Positions 49,625 to 63,239 of a stretch of 64,000 nucleotides of DNA are shown here, one piece after another. Each line of letters starts with the position of its first letter. The stretch's first letter is position 1. The notes beneath the pieces are model-generated. The model searched no databases. It had not been told where the DNA came from and worked only from the letters and a program-made list of their open reading frames with translations. The stretch comes from Dermatophagoides farinae (Eukaryota; Arthropoda; Arachnida; Sarcoptiformes; Pyroglyphidae), in the NCBI RefSeq assembly GCF_024713945.1, contig NC_134684.1, positions 2,895,001-2,959,000 on the forward strand, written 5' to 3'. The translations under genes and the position numbers were made by a program.

Positions 49625-49655
<31 letters not shown>
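49625..49655. repeat. (AAC)n microsatellite
   Basis: Perfect AAC repeat of about 31 bases, continued by further AAC-rich sequence. Confidence 0.85.
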
Positions 49656-49658
<3 letters not shown>

Positions 49659-51234
49659 ACAATTACAACAACAATTATTAGAATTGAAAACCATTTGAAA
49701 ACCACATGACACTATCTATTTTTTTTTTTTTTTTTTTTGACAAGATTAAATTAAGACGATCACTATGAGATGATGGTCTAAATCTTGTTCAAAATATTTA
49801 TTTAAAAACAAAAAAAAATTTTCATTTCATTTCACTTAGAATAATGTTTATGCGATCAAAGAAGAAAAAAAAATAATAATCAAATCCAATTGATACAATC
49901 AAATCAAATCGAAATGATTCAAATCTGTGTGTTTGATGTGTGTCTGTGTGTGGAAATACACATCATATCAATCAATGGGACACATTATCAATTTGCAAGA
50001 AAAAAAAATACTCGAAATTCAAATAGTTTATTCATTTTTCTTGTTTGTTTGTTCTTCGTTTGATCATCGTTTCTTCTTTTTTTTTGTTGTTGCATTCGAG
50101 ATATTTCTATAGACATGATCAATCAATCAATCAATCAAATTAATGTGCAAATCAGAATGATTTTCATTCATTCAATCAATTTATTATCATTATTATTGAG
50201 TCATTTTGAAAGAGAGAGAGAAAAAAAAATTTATTGATTTCAATTCAAATCAACATAGATTACAATTGTGATCGTCGGCATGTCTTTTTTCTGGTGTTGA
50301 TTGCTGATTTAATGATGATGATGATTAGCCTATTAGAAGAAAAATCGATAATTTTTTTTTTAATTTCTAGTGATTGAAATCAGAAATAAAGTTTTTTTTT
50401 GTTGTCATCATTTTGAATGATTGTTGAATTGAAAAATCGACTTGCAATACATGTCATGTATGGGTCACCTTTACTCGATTTTTTTTTTTTGCTATTTTCT
50501 ACATTGTTTAAATATATCAGTGTCAAGTGTAGATTACGACATTTGTTCAAAAATTCATTATTACATCATCAAGATTTGAATGTGAACATTCTTAAATATG
50601 AACAGATGTTCAATATTTGAATGATGCGGCCAAACAAAAAAAAAAACCGTGTTCGTTTATAAGTTACGCTTGTTAAAAATTTTTTTGGTTTGTCCACAAT
50701 TGTATAATCCGATGCAAACATTTACAAACAAAATATTAATGGTTGAGCATCTGTCCACATCAAATGTTGTTATTGACATTGTCATTGGATCATTATGTAT
50801 TTCATTGTAGTAATTTGACATCAAATTAGCCATTTGGCTGTCGTATGATTTTAAATTTTTAGTTTTTAGTCATTTTATTTTTTCAACACCAAATGGATAC
50901 CACTTGAAATCAACAAAAAATAAAGTAAGCCACTTGGCCAACAAAACAGGTTTTTTTTACGAGAGAGAAAAAAAAGGATTTATTATTTAGTTTTGAATGG
51001 ATTAATTTATTTGGAGTAGTATATTATATTATTATTATAAATTACAAATAATAAGCATGTTTCTGTGTTTGTGATACACTGTGATCTACCGTTAATCACG
51101 GCAATCAATTGTTATTTCAAAATTCGTGTGTATGTAAATGATGATGATGATGATGAGGATGATGATTTTTTTTAAATTAAAAAAAAATTGGCACTTTGTG
51201 ATTATATAATGGATGATTATTGATTGAATGATTA

Positions 51235-53040
51235 TTATTGATAATGTCTAGATGCCATACGACTTAACATGTTTCCTGCCGATTCTTGATCAGATGATTT
51301 TATATGATCATTATTATTTGGTTGCTGTTGCTCAATTCGTGGCCTTTTAACACTATTTGATTCTTGACTTTCATTCGATCCATCACTACCAATTATATCA
51401 TTGATGGTGAATTTTGTACGATGATTTTTTTCTTTATTATTAATCGATATCATTGATGATGGATCGTTATTTATACCATTATTTAAACCGGGTGAACATG
51501 ATGAACCGATCAATGAAACTGGTGTTAATGTACCGGATGGACTTGGACTTTGATGATTGTTTAAATGATTATGATGATTTGAGCCATTGTTTAATGATGA
51601 TGATTGAGATGATGGCGATGATGATGATGCTGATGATGATGGACAGGCGATAGGAATATTAGAAATTTGACTTAGAATATAATTATCATTTGTACTTGAA
51701 ATATTTGCTGAAGATGATGATGATGATGATGATGATAATGGTGGCATATTGGTGGTTGTTCTAGCCATATTATATGTAGACATTGGATCCAATGAATCAA
51801 TCGATGCTGTTCGATTTGCCGCTTGGAATGTAGTAGGCGTCATATGATTTAATATTGTATGATATGGATTCAATATAGGATGATGGTGATGATGTGAATT
51901 GCCATTTCTAGCCGTTGTTGATGTTGTTCCATTTAATATGGCTGCAGCTGCCGCAGCTATTGCTTGTTGTCTATATGTATCATGTACAACACTTGCAGCG
52001 GCTGCTGCTGCTGCTGCTGCAGCCGCTGGACCAAATGCCGCAATTGGACAGGCAGCATATGCTTGTAATAGATCTAAATGTTGTCGTTTAAAACGTTTAC
52101 GACGTCGTAAAAAACTTCCATTTTCAAACATATCTTCAGATGCTGGATCCAATGTCCAATAATTTCCTTTACCAGGATTACCAGGTTCACGTGGAATTTT
52201 AACAAAACAATCATTTAATGAAAGATTATGACGTATACTATTTTGCCACATTGGATATTTTTCTTTATAATATGGAAAACGATTTCTAATGAATTCACAT
52301 ATACCACTAAGGGTCAATTTTTTACCAGGTGATTGTAATATCGCCATTGTTATTAGTGCAATATAGGAAAATGGTGGCTTTACTGTAGATGATTTTTTTG
52401 TAGATTTTTTGCCATCCGTTTTGGATTTTTTTGTCGATCCACTACTACTATCATTATGTTCATCACTTATATCGTCATCATCATTATCATCATCATCGTC
52501 GTCGTCGTCCTCTTCATCGATTATATCGATATCGGAATCCATATCTGTATTCTGATCGGACATTTGTTTAATATCATCAGCATCATCATCATCATTATTT
52601 TCATCGTCAACATTAGCATGAGCTTTAGTGTCATTATTTTTTTCCAATTCAATACTATTTCTAATTTCATTTTCTAATTCCGTTAATTTTGTCAATGATG
52701 CATTCAATTGATGTTGATTCGTAATGGATGATTTCATTAACATTGGATGATGATGATGATTATAAGATTGTGGTGGTGGTGGCTGTGGCTGTGATGGCAC
52801 TAATGTTGAATATGCATTATGTCCAGCCGTAATAAATGGATCGATGAATAAACCATTTTTATGGCTTTGTTGTTGTTGTTGTTGTTGTTGTGGAATTCCA
52901 TTCAAAAAATTATTCGTATGATGATGATGATGATGATGATGATTTTTTTGTATATTAATTTGTTGCATTATTTCCATTTGTTGTCGTACTGTTTCCGATA
53001 ATTGTTGTGCTGCTGATGCATATAATAATGGATTCATCAT
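51235..53040 (-). CDS. FoxD: Forkhead transcription factor, FoxD subfamily, intronless
   Basis: Sequence-specific nuclear DNA-binding regulator. A single exon of 601 aa starts ATGATGAATCCATTA. The forkhead domain (about residues 220-320) reads [68 protein letters not shown] and [19 protein letters not shown]. The ILQSP, GICEFI and [19 protein letters not shown] features are those of FoxD proteins (fly fd59A, vertebrate FOXD); many FoxD genes are intronless. Upstream is an acidic Asp/Glu stretch (about 150-200) next to a Lys/Ser-rich segment. Downstream are two polyalanine runs (near 330-365) and Ser/Asn/His-rich sequence. His and Gln runs near the N-terminus come from repeated CAT and CAA codons. 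FoxD factors act in neural and ectodermal patterning in other animals; the role here is inferred from family only. Confidence 0.95.
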   Translation of the reverse strand: MMNPLLYASAAQQLSETVRQQMEIMQQINIQKNHHHHHHHHTNNFLNGIPQQQQQQQQSHKNGLFIDPFITAGHNAYSTLVPSQPQPPPPQSYNHHHHPMLMKSSITNQHQLNASLTKLTELENEIRNSIELEKNNDTKAHANVDDENNDDDDADDIKQMSDQNTDMDSDIDIIDEEDDDDDDDDNDDDDISDEHNDSSSGSTKKSKTDGKKSTKKSSTVKPPFSYIALITMAILQSPGKKLTLSGICEFIRNRFPYYKEKYPMWQNSIRHNLSLNDCFVKIPREPGNPGKGNYWTLDPASEDMFENGSFLRRRKRFKRQHLDLLQAYAACPIAAFGPAAAAAAAAAAASVVHDTYRQQAIAAAAAAILNGTTSTTARNGNSHHHHHPILNPYHTILNHMTPTTFQAANRTASIDSLDPMSTYNMARTTTNMPPLSSSSSSSSSANISSTNDNYILSQISNIPIACPSSSASSSSPSSQSSSLNNGSNHHNHLNNHQSPSPSGTLTPVSLIGSSCSPGLNNGINNDPSSMISINNKEKNHRTKFTINDIIGSDGSNESQESNSVKRPRIEQQQPNNNDHIKSSDQESAGNMLSRMASRHYQ

Positions 53041-56000
53041 TGTTGTTGTTGTTGAAGTTCATTGAATTTTTAAAAAAAAAATTCGTAAAAAAACCAATTC
53101 TTCAATATCAGATTTGTCTTTGTGTGATCAAATTTTCAAACGATAAATGAAAATATATATCAATATTCATATGCGAACTGAATGAATGAATGAATATGTC
53201 GAACACAAACGCACACATAGACACACATGATATATACGAGAATAAATGAAATTTTTTTTTTTACTTTTTGTTTCCAAACACAATACAACTGAGCAATCTC
53301 GTCGTAATATTCTTCTTCTTCGAACATACACACAACACACACAACACACGAAAAAAAGGCAGTTAATTAATAATCAAAATATTAATACAAGAACATTCGA
53401 ATAGATAAACAAACTGTAGCTATTTGCTAATGAAAATTGTTGTTGTTGTTGTTGTTATTGATGTTGATGTTGTGTTATTATTATCATCATTGTCGACTGT
53501 GTGTGTGTGTGTGTGTGTTGTGTTGTGTTGTTATTATTGCTTCTGCTGTTATTTTGTTTTTTTTTTTTATTTGTCGTTTTAGATTTTTTTTTTCTGTTCA
53601 TTATCATCATCATCATTGGTTGGTTGGTTGGTTTGTTCAAATGTTTTTTTTTTTCGTTCATTTGTTTTGTGTTGTTATTTTATCATAGTGAATTTTTTTT
53701 TGATTATGTGACCATGTTTCTGGTTTATGTGTGTGTGTGTGTGCTATGTGTGTGTGTTACTCTAGTTTCATTTCTAGTATACAAAAAAAAATTCGAAGGA
53801 GGTCGTACAGGAAATACAATCATATCATATCATCAAAATGTATTATAATGATGGGTTGGGCTTAGTTTTTTTTCAACTATATATATTTTCTATATATGTG
53901 TTCTGAACTAAACGCCTTTTGTTTACAGCTACTAACCAATAGAAATTCATCATGATCTCTATTATATACATTTATTATCATTATTATCAAACAAAATGTA
54001 ACTGTACTAATATCATCATCATCATTTTTATCCACTAACAAAAAAAAACGACGATTGTTGAACAAAAAAAAAATTTCTTTATACATTGAATACAATGTAT
54101 ACATACAGAAGCAGATGGGCAGGCAATATTTGTGAAAATTGAATGTCTGTATGTCTGTATTCGTGTAAAGCCAATGTATTATTGTTGTATTAAATACAGT
54201 GAAAGAATTCTTTTTCAATGAATTGAAATACCAAAACAAAGCCCAAAATTACAACCCCCCAATTTTTCCATCCAACACGTTTTTTTTTCTCATTGAATGC
54301 TATGTAGAAGAAGGATGCTATAATAAGTGCGAAAAAAAAAATGAAACGCATGGATGACTTGTATATATCATCATCATCATTGCCAACAACAACAACAACA
54401 ACGACAAAGACATCGACATCAAAATAATCATCATTGGCAATAATAACAACAACAACAACAACAAAAATCATTTGCTTTTTGATGTTAAATAAAAAAATTG
54501 TTGTATTTGTATAAATACTGATGTTCTTTGTGTGTATCACTTTCTCTCTTTCTTTCTCTCATTCTCTTCAAATAAATCAGATAAATCGAAAATGTCAGCA
54601 TAAATCATCATGGATGTTTTTTTTGTTGTTGTTGTTGTTGTGTACATCGTTTTGTCCATATTCTTTTTGTCGTAGTCGTTGTCGTCGTTGTCGTCGTCGT
54701 CGTTGAAAGTGGGAGAAATGAAAGAAAGAAAAAAATCCAAAGTCAAATTCAATGGTTAAATGAATGAATGAATAAAAAAAAAGTTGAGGGAAAAAAATTG
54801 TCGAAAACAAATGTTTAGCTTGTAATTGTTTGTCATTTGAACATCATCATCAATGATGATGATGATAATCATTATCGTTATCTTTCGTTTTTATTTTCTC
54901 GCTTCTTTATTTGGTCGAATTTCTTTTTATAGATCAAAATGTTTGCTTGGTTTTTTTTATTTATTTATTTATTTATTTATCTGTTTGCGGTTTTTTGCCG
55001 TTGTTGTTGTTGAAATGAAAACCAATCATCATCATTATTATTAACTGGCTTCTGTGGGTTTGTCATACGTATATGATGATGACCTAAACCACTGAAATTG
55101 AATCAATTTTTTTTTTGCTTATTTTTTTACAATTGAATTTAGTTTGATTGGTGTGGTTGTTTACGTGAATTTTGTATTTTGTATTTTTTTTTTAAATAGA
55201 AAGCAAAATGTTTTTCATTTTTATAAAAAAAATACAAAAGTTTTTTCCTTTTTCTTTCATCACTATTTTCTGTTGTTGTTGTTGTTGTTCTGATTGAAAA
55301 ACATTTTTTTTTTGGTGTTTAGCAAACATGAAAAATTCATTTCAGCTGCTGTATTTTTTTTTTGTTGGTGGCTACACAATAATATGCATATAATATGAAT
55401 AAACATGTGCCATTTGGTTTTATATGATGATGATATGCAAATCGGTAGTATTATTGTTCCAATTGTTGTCAACTGTTTATGGTAGATTTTATATTTATGG
55501 GAATGGCCATCATTTTGATGATATTTTTGTTGATTTTTCATACTTTGAAAATGTAAATTGTTTTTAATTCCGTATTATTACTCATTATCACTGGTGTTTG
55601 TTATTATTATTATTATTGGACTATTGATTGATTACAAAACAAACATCCATTAATGGCGTTTGATACACACAGATAAATACCGTTAGTTTTTTTTTCTGCA
55701 AACAAAAAATTTTTAAATTATTCAAAATAAATAAACAAATTCTGCTGCCAATTTGTTTTTGGATTTTTTTTGTTTCTTTGCTTTTGTACGTTTCAATGTG
55801 GCTATTAAGCTACAGATAATTGATCACTTGGCATTCATTTTTGGACTTTGACTTTTGAATTTTCACCAACCATCAAGAATCATGTTTGATCTTTCGACCC
55901 ATACAAAGCAACACATTCACACACACACACACATACAATCCAAACAAAACAAGGCAAGACATTTTTTTCTATCTGTCTGTTTTATTTTTGGAATCAAAAA

Positions 56001-56463
56001 TAAAGAAAAAAAAAACGTGAACAAAAATTCATTTCATTTGATTGATAGAGTGCAACTTGCATGGAAAATTGTGAACCAAAAAAAAAAAAAAAATCACACT
56101 GAACACAGAATATTATTTGTCAGCAATATCAAATTCATTAGTCATTTTTCATTTCATTTTGAAATTTGTTTTTTTCATATTCAGAATTTTCATTTCATAA
56201 GTTTTTTTTTTTGTTTTTTGAATGAAGATAAAAGAAATATTATGAATTGCATGTTAAAAAAAAAGCTGTTAATCACTTTATTATGATGATGATGATGATG
56301 ATGATGGTTGTTGTTGTTGTTGTTGTTATTGTCATTTATAATCTACTCCTACGACAATTAACAATATACATCCTAAAATAAAAAAAAAAAAAATTAAACT
56401 ATCCACTGTAGTGATAATTATATTCCATAGTTTCCATGTTGTTGTAGATTTTTGTTTTTTTGT

Positions 56464-56507
56464 TTGTTGTTGTTGTTGTTGTTGTTGTTGCTGTTGTTGT
56501 TGTTGTT
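56464..56507. repeat. (TTG)n microsatellite with one CTG interruption
   Basis: About 44 bases of TTG repeat, interrupted once by CTG near 56491. Confidence 0.85.
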
Positions 56508-56766
56508 CTAAAAAATCTCATATAATGTAAACACCTCCCTATTTAGTGTTAAATATTTGATAAATAAATAAATAAATGAAAAAAACTTGGCAATGATTAA
56601 TGATGATGATTGCGCATCTATTAAAAGTGGATGTCAAACAAAACAAAACAAAAAACGAAATTTTTCCATTTCTCTTCATGATGAAAAAAAATTTCCAGAG
56701 TTTATGATCGATAACGAATTAGTGTTTTATATATTGCAGATTATTACAATCCACAATGTCCAAATG

Positions 56767-56790
56767 TTTTTTTTTTTTTTTTTTTTTTTT
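56767..56790. repeat. Poly(T) tract, 24 bases
   Basis: Uninterrupted T homopolymer. Confidence 0.85.
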
Positions 56791-57867
56791 GGTTTTACAA
56801 ATTGTTTGTATTTTATAAACACTTGAAATTTGAATCAATCAATTCAATATAAAATGATAAATAATTTATCAATAAAATCAAAAACGAAACTTTCATTTTG
56901 TTGTTATCCACGGTAATTTTTTTGATTCTTCTTATATATGGCTACTGCAGTTTATAATTGTTTGAATTGGTTCATTCATGATGATTATAGCTCATACACA
57001 CACACACCCGGACTAAACAAGCCACTTGAAGTTTTAGATTTTGTTTTTTTGTTCTGTTACGAATAACATTTTTTCCATGAAAATAGTGATGAAAAAAATA
57101 AAAAAATTGATACTTGGCCATTATGTATTGTTAAACTAGGTAGAAGTTTGTAGTTTTTCTTTTTTTTTTCACCACCACCACCACTACTACTACTGCATTA
57201 TTTAAGTGTATCGTTATCGATTATTATTATTATCGTTATTAATAATGAAACGCTATCATCATCATCATCATCGTTGAGTGTTGATTTGAAGTGTTCTTTT
57301 TTTTTCATTATAAATTGCAAACACACAGACATAAATAATAATAAAAAAATGGGTACTTGTAAGTGTTTAGATCCAGAAAATTTCGGTTTCGGTTTCTGTT
57401 TCTTTCTCTCTCAATGAATTGTTTGTTTGTTTCGATACTTTCAATCAATACAATACAACAACTTTGACTGGACAATAATGATATTGATGATGATGATGAT
57501 GATGACAAGAGCAATTTATATCGATTCAATTGTGAATTGAATTATGAGTGAAAAAAAAGACTCGAAATGAACGGAAAAATGTTTGAATAACTTTGTTTCA
57601 TTGAGATTCATTCTGTATTTTTTTTTCTCATTTTGGTTTTTCATCATAGTTTGGACATTCAGTCAAACATTTTCAACACCATGTTTTCACGATATTGGAT
57701 AAGCTAATAATAATAATCATCATCATCATAATCATTGCCTGGGCAACATTTTGTTACTTGGCAACGTATCTGTAGAATTGTATAAATTATTCGACTGTCT
57801 CAGGTGTTAGAATACATCTTCAAGTGTATATGCTGGTGCTGTTTTTTTTTTTTTGGAATTTTCAATT

Positions 57868-57891
57868 TTGAATTGTGAATTCACAATTCAA
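57868..57891. repeat. 24-bp perfect palindrome
   Basis: The 12-base half TTGAATTGTGAA is followed immediately by its exact reverse complement, centred on GAATTC, with no spacer. It lies about 4.8 kb upstream of the forkhead start. Confidence 0.85.
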
Positions 57892-58159
57892 TCTCGGTTG
57901 TGTGTGTGTGTGTGAATGAATGAATCAGTGAATCAATGGATTAAAATTGTTTGTATCTTACATATAGAAACAAATGGTGTGAATTGAAATAAAGTGAAAA
58001 TGAGAATATTACAAAAATAAATGAATGAATGAAATGAAGTGATTCACAATTTTCTCCATTACCACCAACATATTTGGCTTTTGTCACATTTATTATTTAC
58101 TAAATGTCCATAATTTTGGTCAATTTATTTGATTGATTGATTGCATGATTGATTACCAA

Positions 58160-58160
<1 letters not shown>

Positions 58161-58199
<39 letters not shown>
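58161..58199. repeat. (CA)n microsatellite, about 19 units
   Basis: Perfect CA repeat of 39 bases, the longest dinucleotide tract noticed in the window. Confidence 0.9.
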
Positions 58200-58200
<1 letters not shown>

Positions 58201-58523
58201 AGTTAATTTTGCCTCTTCAGGGGGTTCAGATTTTGGTCCCATGAGTGTCATTAACACACACACACACATGGAGAAAAAAAAACGGCTGGACACTTAATAT
58301 CACTCTCCAATAATAACAACAAAAACGAAAAAAAACATTTACCGCCACAATATAAACTTGCGGAAAATTTCCCAAGAATATATTGGTCATTCATTCATTT
58401 ATTTATTTAAATGTAAAATTCGTTTCTCTTCTGAACGATTATTATTTGTATTGAGGAAAAAAATTAATAAATACTAAGCGGCACACGTAAAAATTCAAAC
58501 AGAAAATAAAACAACACACCTTT

Positions 58524-58528
<5 letters not shown>

Positions 58529-58555
<27 letters not shown>
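58529..58555. repeat. (CA)n microsatellite
   Basis: Perfect CA repeat of 27 bases. Confidence 0.88.
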
Positions 58556-59398
58556 TGATAGAAGCATTTAAAACTTATGAAAAATTTTTTATATTTTCAT
58601 TCAAATGCGGAAAAAAAATCTTTAAAAAGCTTAAAAATTTCACATGATCTCACTTAACACAAAACCTATCCCCACCCGCCCCAAACAAAGGATTAGTTTA
58701 TATCAATATTTATGGGATTTATAAATACTGATCGATCATTTTCAAAAGAAAAAAATGAATGAATGAATGAATAAACAAATAAATGGTCGAAATAAACAAA
58801 CAAAATGAAACAAAAACACCAAAAAAAAATCATTGATGAGAGTCGGAAATTCTTTCGGTGAATTTTTGTGATTTCCAAGAAAACCAAAAAAAAAGTCGAG
58901 ATGTTTATATTGAATGAAAAAGTGAGAAACCGATAAAGTTAGTCGACCCAAGAGACTTGATTGAAATAAAAACTTACTAAACGTTCATTTCCGTGCCACA
59001 CACACACGCACACACACACACAAACAGCAGCTAATTTTATCAATGACATCTCGATTGACAGGTGACAATTTTGTACTAAGTTAAAAGTCAATTTTTTTTT
59101 CTCTGTGCAATCACTGTTTCTTGTGTTGATCATCGATCAAATGTATTGACAATTTTGATTGATCATTGTATTTTTCAATGGTCAATATCTTTGTTTGTGT
59201 ATCTGATTAGATATAAACTTTTTTGTGACAAACAGAAACCACACACAGATACACACAAACAAAAAAAAATTTAATTAAACAAAAAATCAAGTTCAAAGAA
59301 TCTTGGTTTCCAAAAAAAAAAAAAAATTATTCATTGTCATTGTGATCATGTGATTGATTCAATTCTGTTATTAGTCTCAATTACAACAAATTGATCAA

Positions 59399-59423
59399 AC
59401 ACACACACACACACACACACACA
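59399..59423. repeat. (AC)n microsatellite
   Basis: Perfect AC repeat of about 25 bases. Confidence 0.88.
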
Positions 59424-59636
59424 ATAGACTAAACACTGATTTTTCTCAATGATCAATGGTAACGAAAAAAAAATTTACCGACAATAAAAAAAAGACTAGA
59501 TTCAAGAACAGAATGATTAAAAAAAAATCTCCCCACATGAAGGAATATATATGGCTTAATCATTTGGCTGAAAATTTGAAAACTATACGGTTAATTGCAC
59601 AGATGATGACAATCATCATTGGTAATATATACAATG

Positions 59637-59667
<31 letters not shown>

Positions 59668-59668
59668 C
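59637..59668. repeat. (AAC)n microsatellite
   Basis: Perfect CAA/AAC repeat of about 32 bases. Translations of it give Thr or Asn runs that should not be taken for a gene. Confidence 0.85.
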
Positions 59669-60669
59669 GACTACGAAGAAGAAATCCACAGTGAATAATA
59701 ATGACAATCATTGTGTGGTAATTTTTTATTTCTCTCTCTCTCTCTCTTCATTTCTGTGGTTTGGTTTGTTCATTGTGTGTGTGTGTTCTTCTCTTTTTAG
59801 GTCCAGGTCCTAGGGACCAGGGTTTTTTTCCGCATTTGTATGTGAGTTCTTTTTTTTTCTCATTATAATAATAATAATAAGCCTCTTTCTGATAGTTTTC
59901 AATACATGTATGTTCATTATTATCATTATTATGTCAATGTTAATTGTGTGTTTAATAAACATGTTTTTTTTTATATTCCATTTTCAATCCTTCAGTTTTT
60001 TTTTGGGGGGAAGATTTGGATATGAATTTCTGGTTTTTTTCCTGTTGTTGCACATTGGTGATCCAACTGGATCATTTCATGAAAAAAATGGTTAGAAAAT
60101 CGATCATCATTCTAATAATAATAATAATAATTGATCGATCAAATTTTTGAAGCTAAACTTGATTGAATCATAAATTTTTGTCGTATTATTCATTGTTATT
60201 ATATTTGCGGCTATTTAATAAATAAATTCAATATATATAAAATGGAAATGAAAACAAAACAAAACAAAACAAAATGAACGATTGTATTGAATATTTTCAA
60301 TTGAAATGAATATGGTTCGATTAGCCAATTGTTATTTTGTTGTTTGTGTGGTTTTTGTTTCCATAATACTGGTGTTTGTGTGTTTGTGTGTGTGTGTACG
60401 GTATACCGAAAAATTTTTCAATCGATTCGTTTAATTTGTCGGTATATATCGCTTTTAATTCAAAAAAAAAAAAAAAAAAATTCAGGTTTGTGTGTGGCGG
60501 CTTGTGTTGTTTAGGCGGATTTATTTATTTGAAATTTATTATTGTTCCACTGTGTGTGTGTGTGTTTATTCGATGATGATGATGATGATTTGTATTTGGT
60601 AGCTAAATATTTTCATTGTTATAATAGTTGATCCAAATGAACTGAATCAAAAAAATACGGTTGACCTGT

Positions 60670-60670
<1 letters not shown>

Positions 60671-60700
<30 letters not shown>
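60671..60700. repeat. (CA)15 microsatellite
   Basis: Perfect CA repeat of 30 bases. Confidence 0.9.
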
Positions 60701-60703
<3 letters not shown>

Positions 60704-63208
60704 CATTAGATTTTCAACGTCGTTTTTAACGTGTTGTGTTTACTGTATTTTTTTTTCTTCATGGTCATCAATATGAGATCTAACTCAATCAATGTTGGTT
60801 GCGTTAGATCCATATCCAGAGAAACAGCTAAATCATTTACCAACAACAAAAAAAAGGAGAAAGAAAATAAAACCTTCATGCTATAGATTCACCAGTGTTT
60901 ATGAATTAATCTTTGATGGTGGTGGTAGTTGATGATGAAAACAACAAAACAACAAAACTAATAGACCAAATAGACCACACCAAGAGGATTAATATGTAGT
61001 TTTCTTTTCTTTTCTTTTTTTTCTCATCTGATATATATAATAATGAAAATGAACAAGAAAAAAAATGAAACCAAAATATTATGAACTAAGGTTTTTGTTA
61101 TATAGTTATTGTAATGATAAAATACGAAATGAAAATGTTTCCATAAGCCAAACAAATAAAAGATTTAGGATTTTTTTTTTCTTTTTCCTTTCTCTCTGTA
61201 TATAGTCTACATGTCCGTGGCTAGATATATAGTGTACCACAGGATCACAGAGACCACCAGATATTCAGGAAAAAAAACCGATTGAATGAATGAATGAATT
61301 ACAAAAAATCCAAAGTGTGAAAAAAAGATTATATTTATATTTGAAACTATAAAAAAAAAAATTTTTTTTTTTTGTTGTCACAGTTAACATAACCAATGAA
61401 TTCAATGATGCAGAAATTGTTTTTCACCATTATCATCAACATTTGTCAATTTAATTTCAATTTGATGATTCTGGTCATCATCATCATCATAATCATCATC
61501 ATTGGCAACAGTAGTAGCAATCAGCCATCGATCAAATATCTTCAGGCAATATTCTTGTGATTATAGTTTTAGTTTGATTTCTTATTCCTTTTTTTTGTTT
61601 GTTTGTTCACGTTACATCAAATAGCAAACGCCACACACACACACACACATACATTGGATTTATTCATTTTCAATATGTTTATCCATTATTGTGTTATTAA
61701 AGGAAACAAAACAAAATAAAAAAACTTTACATTCATTTGAATTCAATCGTTGTTTGTATTTATATCTGATTTTTTTTTTTGATAATGGTATGATCCAAAT
61801 TTTTAACTACCGATTACCCGACATTTTTCACTCATACACACAGAATGCAATGTTTAGTTGATGAGAATTGTTTGTTGTTGTTGTTTTTTTTGCATTATTG
61901 TTGTTGTTGTTGACATTCTTGGAATTCTTTGCAGAATATTTATTGTATTGGCAATTTTTTTTTTAGGTGTCAAATGCATCTATATTACATGCAGGTATAC
62001 TAAACAACATCAGAATGATGATGTGGATGATGATGATGATAATAGAACAAATCAGAATAAATTATTCATCACACATCACATACACTAGGCAATGTTTATT
62101 CAGCCATAATAATCAAATGAAAAAGAAAAATTGATGAAACAATTTCTAGCGACAATAACTTGACAACAAATCGAATGACAAATAAAAAAATGAATGAATG
62201 AAAATTACAATCATTTACAAATGAATGATTTTCATAACATTTACACCACATGATATTGATTGCTAAATCAAAAAAAAAGAAAAAAATTGTACAAGTGTAA
62301 CTGTAATCAAATTTAATGATGTTAGCAGATTCATATCATGTGTAAATTTACCAATTGGCAACAAAAAAAAATGATTTGTTTCGATTGTTGATAATGTGCA
62401 AACATTTGGATTTTTGTTTTGTTTTTACTGTTCAGTAAATTTTCTTTTTCAATGTGTGTCTGTGTGTGTGCGTGCATGAATTTTGTTTACTTTTGTTGCA
62501 GTATCATTGAATCCATGAAGAATATTTTTTTGGTGGTAGTAGGCTATTGTTAAAAAAAAAAAGAAAAAGAGAAAAAAAATTGAAAGAATTGATTAATTGG
62601 GCGTGTGGATAATCAATTTTATTCATATCTATCAATAGTCATACCATTATATATTAATATTATCATCATCTCAATGATTTGTAATCATCATCATCATCAT
62701 CATTGACAAATTCAATTTGAATTGAAGTAGAAAAAAAACCAAACGAACAATGAATTTTTTTTCCACCAAATGTTTGCCCATTTTGTTTGTGAATGTCAAA
62801 TGTTCATTTACATAGACAACAACATACAAACACCACTTACACTTGCCATATTACATATAACATCCAATTGAAATGATGAACCAAACAACAACAAAAAAAA
62901 CGACTCATATGGATCGTTCGTTTTTTTCCATTCTGGTCTTTGTCATTGTTGTTGCTGCTGCTGCTGTTATTATTATTGTACAAATGAAATTCTTCAATTC
63001 ATTGAATCCACCGTAGATTGAATGGTAAAAAGCAAAAAAAAAAAATATTTAATTTTGACATCACAAATTGACTGACTGGCATGGTATTGTATTGTACATA
63101 TGTGTGTATGTGTGTGTGTTTATTGCACGTGCCATGAGAAATTTGAATTGAATTGAAATGAAGAAAAAATTTTGGAACAATCAAAACGTGTGTGCCATAT
63201 GTGTTTTT

Positions 63209-63210
<2 letters not shown>

Positions 63211-63231
<21 letters not shown>
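63211..63231. repeat. (TG)n microsatellite
   Basis: Perfect TG repeat of 21 bases. Confidence 0.85.

Positions 63232-63239
<8 letters not shown>

Larger units (their letters stand above)
45719..51234. other. 5.5 kb gene-poor region between TFIIB and the forkhead gene
   Basis: No coding sequence is recognisable. It holds two copies of an ATTTTGGTAGACTGC element (46274 and 46966), (GT)n at 46803-46823 and 48641-48671, (GAT)n near 47326-47349, (AAC)n at 49625-49655 and (TTG)n tracts near 49153 and 49217. The right part is downstream of the forkhead gene; the left end must include the TFIIB promoter. Confidence 0.5.

Noticed and set aside
55855-56286. A 143-codon plus-strand frame in the forkhead upstream region
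   Set aside because: His/Thr and Lys/Phe runs from AC repeats and A/T homopolymers; no motif or splice context.
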